This document shows, piece after piece, positions 43,894-64,000 of a stretch of 64,000 nt of DNA. Under the pieces are notes generated by a model. The model did no database searches. It worked only from the letters and a program-made list of their open reading frames with translations, and was not told the origin of the DNA. The position numbers were made by a program, and so were the translations under genes. Positions within the stretch are counted from its first letter, which is position 1, and each line of letters opens with the position of its first letter. The stretch covers positions 38,366,329 through 38,430,328 of the forward strand of contig NW_023601212.1 in the NCBI RefSeq assembly GCF_014898055.3, read 5' to 3'. The DNA is from Talpa occidentalis (lineage: Eukaryota > Chordata > Mammalia > Eulipotyphla > Talpidae).

Positions 43894-45200
43894 TTTTTCT
43901 TAGAAATCAAAAATTTTTATACCACCTCTCCTAACCGTGATAGTCATTATATATTTGAATGAACCCAGAAATTCTCTGAATTACAACCTAAGTTTTTATA
44001 TTAGAATATTGTACACTGTTTAATATAAATCATTCAGCAGTTTGCTTTTTTTATGTTTTGCTTCTGGCATATTCTCATAGAAAGTATCTGTCTCATTGTT
44101 TTAAATTGGTACTTGTATTGATTTTTATTTTGCTTTTTTACATAAAAAGGCAATGTAGAGGATTTTTGTGTTGATACAATTATCCTGTCTGAAACTGGTG
44201 GTAGATGCAGGATTCCACATGTCAACCAGAACGTAGAAAGAGAAAGAATGCAGGCTGTCAGATGAATCCGCCTATATTATAAGTGAGTCGTATGACCATA
44301 CTGAAGGAGGTGGAGAAGAAAGTTTCTTTGGAAGAGTAGTTTGAATAAGGCTAAAGACAAAAAGAAACACTATGGTCGTTAAATATTTTCCTTACGATGA
44401 TAAGGTTTTTTTTTTTTTTGGGTGTGTGTGTGTGTGTTGAACAAATGAGAACCAGGCTTCTCACTGGTGGAGAAAGAAATCACAAACAAGTAGGTGGGTG
44501 AGTGGAAGGGAGTGGTCAGAATGAACATTAGAGCTGGAGGGATCTGTAGGAACTTGTGGCTATTTACTATGTATTTACAGACACTAGGGCAATACAGATA
44601 GGTGGATACACATGCACACACACATTTCCTTGCTTTATCCACTTAGACCAGAAGCAGTGACTACCCCTGCCCTGTGTCCCAGATTTCGGTTTCTCAATAT
44701 TCTCCAATAAAAGGAACCAGGGCTTCTTGGAGAAGTTACTGTTTCATAGAGCCAGAGCAGGAAAAATACAAGCTGCATCTGGTGCATCTTGTAGGTGCTA
44801 GAAAGTAGGAAGTGCTGACGTAAAATGGATGGGAGCATGTTGAAAGGTTACAGAACCCAACCCACTGTGAAAGACTATCCATTGGCCAAATTTAGAACAA
44901 CTTGAGCAGCAAATAACAAAGGTAGTATTATTAGACTGTAACCCAAAGAATAAAATATCCTTGAGCCCATGCACATATCAATAAATAATGATACGTAAAT
45001 GGGGAGAAGAACAAGTTTTCATTAAAAACGGATTCTGATTAATGTAGAAGTGGAAATAAATCACATACCATTGGGTTGCCATGGTAATAGCTGCTTTAGA
45101 TAAAAAGAGGTGCTAACATTAGTGGTAGCAAGTTTAAGCAGAAGAAGGATGTTTGTATGGTTTCCAAGTATCTCCCCAAAAATGTATAGGAAAAAAGTTA
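43894..45200. other. Unassigned intergenic DNA
   Basis: No gene was recognised. A T-run plus (GT)n tract lies at 44405-44438. AT-rich text elsewhere suggests old LINE or DNA-transposon remnants that I cannot name. Confidence 0.3.
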
Positions 45201-45229
45201 GAGACTGCCTTAACCAAATGATCAAAGGC

Positions 45230-46060
45230 ATTATCACAAGTGTGGCAGACAGTCTCCACAGGGCCCCTAGTAATCCCCTGATCCTGGTGGTCACACCCTT
45301 GTGTGATCCCCTCTTGAGCATAGACTAGACCTAGCTTCTAACAAATAGAATATTTGTTAGTGAAATTTTTTTTGTGATTTGTTGATTATTTTTGAATATT
45401 TGTTGGTGAAAGTGATAGAATATCACTGCTGTGAGTAGGTTGCAAAGAATATGGCTTCTGTCTTGCTTTTTTGCTTTTTCATTTGCTCATTGATGAATGT
45501 GAGCTGCCTAACAGAGAGGCCCTCAGCCAATAGCTAGCAAGGAATTGTGTGGAAAAAAAGCCAAGTCATTGGCCCTCAGGCCCATCATCCTGTTAGCACT
45601 GAGTCCTTCCAGCAACCACACGAGCCAGGTTAGAAGTAGAACCTGCCCCAGTTAGACCTTCAGCCAACACCACAGCTGTTCTGCTGATGCCAGCTTAACT
45701 GCCTAGATTCCTAATCTATAGAAATTGTGAGATAATAGGGGCCTCCCTGGTGGTGCAGGAGTTAAAGACAGTGCTTTCAAGTTACTGCCAGCCACTACAG
45801 CAAGAGTTCAATCGCTGGCCAGGGAGCAACTCAAATGGCAGGGCAGACCTCTCCTGTCTCGCCCTCTGCTTCCCTCAGCAGTATATTTCAGTACATCTGC
45901 CTGTTCTGTTCCCTACTGTCCCTGGTGAATCCTCTCATCCCCACACCTCTGGCCTATACCCCAATTCTTGTATGCATGAATAAATAAATCTTTATTAAAA
46001 AAAAGAAATTGTGAGATAATAAAAATTAACCCACTAAGCCTAGGGGTAAAATGTTAAGCA
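45230..46060 (+). mobile_element. MLT1-like (ERVL-MaLR) LTR split by a SINE
   Basis: TGATGAATGTGAGCTGCCTA, GCCAGCTTAACTGCC, then GAAATTGTGAGATAATAAAA and TTAACCCACTAAGCC follow the 3' half of MLT1-type LTRs. The SINE at 45738-46003 interrupts it inside GAAATTGTGAGATAATA. The left limit is uncertain. Confidence 0.6.
45738..46003 (+). mobile_element. tRNA-derived SINE nested in MLT1-like LTR, exact 18-bp TSD
   Basis: GGGGCCTCCCTGGTGGTGCA head, TTAAAG box A, standard body, and A-rich tail. AGAAATTGTGAGATAATA occurs at 45720-45737 and again after the tail from about 46004. Confidence 0.94.
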
Positions 46061-46230
46061 GCAGTGATGCACTGAAAAGAGCACATCATCTCTTTGGTGT
46101 CCTTCCCAATATCCATAACCTCAATATAATGAAAAATTATCAAACCCCATTGTGACAAAACAGAGAATGAGAGATGTTCTATTCTTCAAAAGTATCAAGG
46201 TCATGAAAGACCCAGAAATAGTCATGTATT

Positions 46231-46479
46231 GGGCCTTCCTGGTGGCCTAGGGATTAAGTCTCAGCGCTTTTCACAAGGACCTGAGTTCGATCCCCAGCCT
46301 GGGAACTAACCTACATATGGTAAAGCAGACCTCTCCTGTCTTGCCTGCTGCTCCCCTTAGCAGTGTATTTCAGTAGATCCACCTGTTCTGCTCCCCACTC
46401 TGTCTCTGGTGCATCCTCTCACCTGCCACATCTCTGAACTACATCCCAGTTCTTCTATGCAAAAAGGAAAAAAAAATAA
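46231..46479 (+). mobile_element. tRNA-derived SINE, TTAAG subfamily
   Basis: GGGCCTTCCTGGTGGCCTAG, GGATTAAGTCTCAG, body, and tail. The target duplication is AGAAATAGTCATGTATTGG before (46214-46232) and AGAAATAGTCACATATTGG after (46480-46498). Confidence 0.93.
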
Positions 46480-46631
46480 AGAAATAGTCACATATTGGAG
46501 GAGAGAGACTAAGGGCACATAACTGTGGATCCTGGAACATAAGAACCTTGGGAAAATTGGAGAAAGTTTTTAAGTCTTGTTTAGTTAGTAGTATTGTGTT
46601 GAGTTTTGATAATTATTCTATAGAAGTTTCT

Positions 46632-46830
46632 TAGCTTTGGCACTGTTTACATTTTGGGCTGGATAATTCTTTGTGTGGAGACTGCATTGCAGGATATTTA
46701 GCAGTATCCTTGGCCTCTGCCCATCAGATGCAAGTGGCATCTCCCTCTCCCCATTTGTGACCAACCAAAAATGTGTTTAGACATTGCCAGATGCCTGGGA
46801 ATGAAATCACTCCTGGTTGAGAACTTCTAT
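46632..46830 (+). mobile_element. MER5A-like hAT DNA transposon
   Basis: CACTGTTTACATTTTGGGCT, GGATAATTCTTTGTGTGGAG, GCAGGATATTTAGCAGTATC and GACATTGCCAGATGCCTGGG correspond to the MER5A core, ending with CTGGTTGAGAAC. Confidence 0.8.
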
Positions 46831-47270
46831 TATTATATAAATTGTTATTATAAGGGTGAAGAGTTTGTAAAAACTCTATGCCACTTTTGCACCTCTGTCC
46901 TAAGTTTAAAATTATCTTTTAAAATGTTAATTCATGCTTGTAAACAATCAAAATGTTATATTAAAACTTAAATCCATCATTTCTTCCAACTGCTGCACGA
47001 ATGGTATTCATTCACATTTTGGATAAATCTACTTCTCTGTGCTATAAACCTATGACTTTTATACAACTAAGGTAATTACACATACTGTAATGTTCATACT
47101 TTTCAGTAACTTGCCTTATGCCTTTTTTATGCTTTGATATGTTTCTGTAAGTGATGTCAATTTTTCCATTAATTTGGAGTTTTTGTTTTTGTTATGCTCT
47201 CCTACATACAATAGTTGCTACCCGGTACCACAACTTTCTTTTTCATACAACAAACACATAACCTTGCTAC
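46831..47270. other. Unassigned AT-rich DNA
   Basis: No gene or named repeat was recognised. Confidence 0.3.
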
Positions 47271-47326
47271 AGACCAGGCACTGTCTAATGTGCTTTTATA
47301 TAACTCATTTACTCTCTGCATCAAAG

Positions 47327-47327
<1 letters not shown>

Positions 47328-47375
<48 letters not shown>
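47328..47375 (+). repeat. (GT)n microsatellite inside a MIR
   Basis: About 24 GT units. The flanks (GACCAGGCACTGTCTAATGT before; TTTTGCAGATGGAAAAGCTG and AGGTTAAATAATATTTTCAA after) read as a reverse MIR, so the repeat expanded within it. Confidence 0.9.
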
Positions 47376-47376
<1 letters not shown>

Positions 47377-48049
47377 AATTATCATTTTGCAGATGGAAAA
47401 GCTGAAGTGCAGAGGTTAAATAATATTTTCAAGGTCATAGCAAGTGGGAAAGCCAACTTCATCTGTCCTGGTTGCTCTTCAGAGCATCCTGCCTCTATAA
47501 TTTGTTGTGGACATGTTTTCCATGTGTTTCATGTCACTGTGCCTCATTCTTTTCAATGGTCACATGAAGGTCCATGCTATAGGTGAAGCGTAATTGAACA
47601 CTTCCCTACTTACATCTTCACTTCCTTAACTACCTCCAGCCCTGAGCCCACCCCTACCTCCTCAGTGTCCCACAGGCGCCACAGACTTAATTATAAACGG
47701 GCTTAGACTGAGCTCACGATTCTACCGCCACCCCCCTCCCGTGTCCCCATGAATGGTAGTGCCAACACCCAGCAGTCACCCAGGATGGAAGCAAGAGCCA
47801 GACTGAGAGGGATTCGTGAGGTAACTAGGTTTGAAAGTAACTGGAAGATGTTTGGGTCCATGACATAGGGACAGGGTTAGCCTTGCAAAGAAAGAAATTA
47901 AAAGGAGTGGGTTAGCTTTGGACATCTGGAGGAAACAGGTGGGAAGAGGGAGGATGAAAGCCAAATTTAGGTTGCTGCTTAGCAGCTCATCACCAAGGTA
48001 ACTACGTTGCTAGGGTAACGACAAAGGCAGTACCTCGTCGGCTACCGTT

Positions 48050-59547
<11,498 letters not shown>

Positions 59548-60075
59548 GGGGTGTGGGCAGCCCGGGCCTGACCTGTGTGCCAGGTGGGGCAGGGCTGCTG
59601 GGCCCACTAGCACCGGTCTCCACTAGAGGGCCAGTGAGAGCTCCTCCCTGCTTATGTCACAGTATTTATTGTTTCCAAAATGGCGGGGAGGGGGCTTTTC
59701 ATGATTGGAGCCTCTGAAGTCCCTGCTCCCTGACCACCCCCCTCCATTGGGATTGCCCCTGTAAGATTGTCCTCCCCCTTTAGGAATTGACTTCAGAAGG
59801 GCAGTGGGGGTAAAGAGGCTCTCAGCTCCAGGGGGTGGGGGTGACCTGTCCCAAAGAGAAGGCCTAGTCAGCTGAGAGGCCACCTCTGTCCCCACCCTAC
59901 CCCCTGGGCCAGGGCTGGGGGTTGGGGATGGTGGGGGGACTGGAGGGCCTCAAGTTGTTTCTGGTTTTGCCATGTTCCTCTATTCAATTGCATAAAGCAG
60001 ATGCCCAGCATGGTGCCAGGCTGCCTGCAGAGGGGCCCTCTGCACACAGGTACCAGGTGCATCCTTGCACCCTCA

Positions 60076-60081
60076 ATTAAA
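60076..60081 (+). terminator. PIN1: Poly(A) signal of PIN1 (candidate)
   Basis: ATTAAA about 530 bp after the stop codon, followed by TGTCCTGTGTCTC as a GT-rich element. No AATAAA occurs between the stop codon and this site. Confidence 0.65.
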
Positions 60082-60099
60082 CCTGGAACCATCCCTCTG

Positions 60100-63000
60100 C
60101 TGTCCTGTGTCTCATTTGCTTGGCTGAAGCGAGGGGAGAGGGGACTGGGTCACCTTCTACCACCACTGGTGTCCACATATCCAGCTCCATCTTCTTGAGA
60201 AACCGCTCCTCATCCTGGGCCCCACCCCTCGACCTCCTCCATCTCTCCCAGGCAGAGTGGGGGGCAGGGAGCATCCTAGCAGGAATTCACAGCAGCCAAT
60301 GCCTAGGGAAGTAAAGTGCTGCTCAGCCAGCATTCCTCAAACTGGGGATCAGTAATGTTCTAGGATGCAAGGACCCTGCCTGATCCCATAGCACTGGATT
60401 CAAGTTGGGGTAGAGGTGGGAATCCTGCAAGAGCCAGACTGAAGCCCCTCAACCCTTGGTGCTCTCTGCAGTCCCCCTCCACACAGCGGCCATCTTCCCC
60501 TTAAAACAAATTATCTAACTTCCCTGTCACCACTAGCACTTCTGGCAGGTTGTACCTGGTTTCTGATGCCAGATTCAGGGCCCAATGCAGCAGCTGTTAC
60601 CATGGCAACAGCAAGGGGAGGGTTTGTTGCTTATCCTCTGAGAGCAGGGCTCCTGCCCAGCCTGGAGGGTAGGGAAGCCTCCTGCTGGAACCTGATTGTA
60701 GGGGTTTGTCTTGAAGCAGAGAGGATCCCTGTGGTGGGCTTCCCCTCTTTGGGTGGGCGCTATAGGTGTAGCCCACCTTTTCCATTACCTCCATAGCTGC
60801 CATGGACCTAGGCTGGGGTCTCAGTTCAGTTAGTGTGGAAGCGGAGGGAGGTTACAACCACTTGCATCTCTACTCCTCCCAGCCCCACTCCTCTGCCACT
60901 TAATGAAATGAACTCAGATAGTGGTGGGCTGGTAAAGTTTGGAGACCTCAGCAAAATAAGACCCTGCCTGGTGATACCTCAAGGGAGACCCCCCCAGGTC
61001 TGAGTCTCACGATCCCCTGGGCTGACTCCTCTCTGGCCAGAGTCTGGAGCAATTGCTGTCTGCCTGTGCCTGCCAGAGCATTTATCATTAGGAAGGTTTA
61101 ATGAATTTCCTCTCAACTCCGGCGGGCTCTGGCTGGTTGGCTGCACCTCCAGGCAAAATCTTCCATTGCCCATGGGGGCCATAAGGCAGGCAGCAGCCCC
61201 ACTATTTGCACCAACGGTTCTGTGGAATCAGAGGAGCGATTGCAACCCCCTGGTTGGCTGGGGGCTGGAAGGTCTGGGATTCTGCTCCATGGTGAAGAGG
61301 CTCTGGTGTCTGAGATGCGGGGAGGAAGGGGTGCATTTTCCAGTGTGAGGACAGCAGAGAAATGGTCTTTGTGGTCCTGCCTGTCACTTTGGGCACATGT
61401 GGGTGGGTGTCTGTGTGTCTGCCCAAGTGTGTGTGTGGCTGTGTCCCTAGGTGTGTGTCTGTCCTAGGTGTCCCATTATCTGAGCCTGACTGCCTGCCTC
61501 TGTGCCCCCCCCTTCCTTTGTCTTAACTCTGCAGCAGCCAAAACCCAAATAAGAAAGAATGTTACTGTTAGATAAACATGCCCCCAGAGCCCACTCAGCG
61601 TCAAAGTGATTCATTATTAAGTGGCTGTGGCTTCCCTCATCTGCTCCACAGTCCCACCCACCCTCTCCTACCCGGAATTGGGCTGTAAATCCTAGGCCTT
61701 CAGGAGGGCGACAGTGCAGTCAGCCATCCCTTTGGTCTAGCACCTCTTAGTCCAAACTCCTCTCCAGCGGGCTGGTTTAGGGGGCAGGGCTAGATGGTTA
61801 CCTCAACTCAGGTAAGGCAGGTACTGCCACAGGATAGGCTGCAGAACTCCCATGTCACCTGGAACAAAAGCCACACAAAAGTGTAAGGAGTGCTGTGTGC
61901 GTGTGTGTGCGTGCGTGTGCGCGTGTGTGTGTGTGTGTGTGTGTAAACGAAGGGGGGATGGGTGGTTATGATGCCAGGCATCGGCAGCCATCTGAGGACA
62001 GCAGCTGCTGTGCTCAGTGTGAGGAGCATGTGAGCCTCCATGTCTGCAGGTTCTGCCGAACTCAACAGCTCTCAGTCTTGAACCTTCCTTTGGGAGAATG
62101 GGGTGTTAGAAACAGAGGACTGCACTTTGCTGCCATGCTTTTGTCTCCAAAGTGTCTCAGCCTTTTTTTTAAAGCAGGTAAGAGGAGAGTGGCTCAGTGT
62201 GCTCATCCAGGCATCGATTCTTTTTCAGTGTCAAACTTGTTAATGTAAATGGAAATTAATTACTTTCCTTGATGATTTCTTTAAAAATTGGTTTTAAATG
62301 AGTGCATTAGGCAGTCACATTTATTATTCATTGGTTTTGTAGCATTATGGCCCTGGTATCCTGATTCCCCTGGAGATGGCAGCACTACGCAGAGATGATT
62401 TAATCAGGGAGGCCATTGGAGACTGGGGATCAGGGGGATTGGGAGGGGGTCCTCCCAGGGAGTAGGATTGCCACCGCTGTAGCCTCAGCACTACGGGGTC
62501 TGGCTCGGCCCGTGGGGTTCTTTGCACAATGTTCCTGCTCTGGATTCAGTGGGAACAAAGTGACTGTTCCCCACTTCCAGCCCCTCACTCTCCTTGCAGT
62601 CAGTCCCCCAGGCCAGTAGGGAGAAGGATTCTTCCCTTCGTGTGAACCCAGGCACCCTTTAATCTCCGGCAAGGCTTCTGAGGATTTAATCTCTGCTGCT
62701 TCCACCATCCCAGCTCCCTCTCTTACCCCTTCCTGCCTCTAAAACTTCCTGGCTTTGCCTTTCCTTCCCCTCCAGAAGCCCAGGCCCTTTGTTGAGGCCC
62801 TGCCCTAACCCCTTCCAGGGAAAATGGGCTCCAGGCATGGGGGTAGGGTGTGGGGGAGGCGTGTGGGGGGTGTCAATTGCAGGCACCTGGTGCACTTCCA
62901 GGCTATTTCTAGCACTTAGGTATTAGGTAACTGAGAACAGGTGTGATTCCATTAAAATTTTAAAACTACAGAGCAAAAGAAGAAAAAGGAAATGTTCTAC

Positions 63001-63380
63001 TCTGTCTTACTCTCACACAGTCAGTTGTTAATAACCCATTTAAAAAGTTGCCAGACAGTCCAGGGATGCACCGTGATGCACCAGTGATCAATGAGTGAAA
63101 AACCAATCATGGAGAATATTCACTGGAAGCCAGTTTTTGTCACTGTGATAGAATTCATAGCTATTTTGATCAGATTGTTTTTAGGTGACCTGTTTTTGAT
63201 CGAAACAACAGGTTTGTGTCTATCCATCTATATTCCCAGAAAACTCACCCTTCCAGGACCCCCTATGGCCCAGTTATAAACCTTGTGGCATGGGACAAGG
63301 AGGCCCGATTAGAATGGCTCTCCAGGCTCAACTTACCCTTCACCTCTGCCCCTCTGGACACATAGAGCAACCAGAGGATC
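60100..63380. other. PIN1-OLFM2 intergenic region
   Basis: The two genes converge here. No coding exon or RNA gene was recognised. Apart from one GT tract, it is almost free of the young SINEs and LTRs that fill 1-48 kb. AT-rich islands with homeodomain-like TAAT motifs occur at 61080-61115, 61550-61630 and 62215-62340. Confidence 0.5.
61894..61944 (+). repeat. (GT)n microsatellite with GC interruptions
   Basis: GTGCGTGTGTGTGCGTGCGT followed by about 15 pure GT units. Confidence 0.95.
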
Positions 63381-63384
63381 AAAT

Positions 63385-63829
63385 GTCAAAGGTCCCGTTT
63401 ATTCCAGCAACCCAGAAAGAAAAAGTGTAAATAGAAAAAGAAACAGATCCATGCACTCAACTCCTTAGGGAGACGGGGAGCAGGATGGGTGCAGAGTGGG
63501 GAGAGAATAGTGGGTGGGGGGCAAAGAGGGAGGGCAGAGAGGGCAGAGAGACAGTGAAAGAGCTGGAAAGTCCAATCAATAAAAAGACATTCAGAGAAAG
63601 GCAGAAAGACAAGTGGAGTATCAAAATCAGATCAATAAAGGAGAACATTGAGAAAATGCACAAATAGAAATGTAAAAGCAGAGAATGAAAGCTCTCAAGT
63701 GGGGATAGGGGGGAAAAAAAGGACAGGAGAGAGAGCGCCACAGAGACGGAAGATAAACTTGAAGGGACACAGGCAGAGCAGAAAGGGCCCCCAGTGGCCA
63801 TCGTGTGGCAGCATGATCTGGGGCCACCT
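63385..63829 (-). other. OLFM2: 3' UTR of OLFM2 with poly(A) signal
   Basis: Minus-strand sequence after the OLFM2 stop codon. The AATAAA signal is at 63403-63398 on the minus strand (GGAATAAACGGGACC). The open frame at 63457-63987 on this strand is out of frame with the real exon. Confidence 0.7.

Positions 63830-64000
<171 letters not shown>

Overview
The window is nuclear DNA of a placental mammal. Genes are split by GT-AG introns, three CpG-island promoters are present, and about half of the sequence is recognisable retroelements. The most abundant repeat is a tRNA-derived SINE that begins GGGCCTCCCTGGTGGCGCA and runs into a C/T-rich body and an A-rich tail. Its body is not that of Alu, B1/B2, CHR-2 or the vespertilionid VES SINE. 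My best guess is a bat, possibly a horseshoe bat or relative, but this is inference from memory of SINE types and needs a repeat-library search.

Gene order matches what I remember of human 19p13.2 (ZNF846 - FBXL12 - UBL5 - PIN1 - OLFM2). A KRAB-A exon lies at the left edge (39-161, minus). FBXL12 occupies 24426-29939 (minus, three coding exons, 326 aa). UBL5 occupies 40769-41830 (plus, four coding exons, 73 aa). PIN1 occupies 48505-59547 (plus, four exons, 166 aa). The last coding exon of OLFM2 runs off the right edge (63830-64000, minus). FBXL12, UBL5 and PIN1 are complete and intact. They are housekeeping-type genes (SCF ubiquitin-ligase adaptor, splicing-associated ubiquitin-like protein, phospho-dependent prolyl isomerase) with separate promoters. 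Nothing suggests an operon-like or cassette-like joint system.

Layout: 1-24 kb is a repeat-rich flank of the KRAB-zinc-finger cluster. It holds a 4.8 kb 5'-truncated LINE-1 with three nested insertions, several solo LTRs (one LTR inside another), many SINEs and two processed pseudogenes (RPL37A-like, SEC61G-like). 24-30 kb is FBXL12, ending in a CpG island. 30-40 kb is a second retroelement cluster of SINEs and nested LTRs. 40-42 kb is UBL5. 42-48 kb holds LTR, SINE, MLT1-like and MER5A-like repeats. 48-60 kb is PIN1, with old MIR, MLT1 and hAT fragments and a 121-bp tandem duplication in its introns. 60-63.4 kb is GC-rich intergenic DNA with AT-rich islands, followed by the OLFM2 3' UTR and last exon.

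I found no previously undescribed multi-gene system. The observations most worth a second look are two apparent U12-type (minor spliceosome) introns in UBL5, a three-residue expansion in the PIN1 interdomain linker, and clean retroelement nesting with exact target-site duplications (TSDs).
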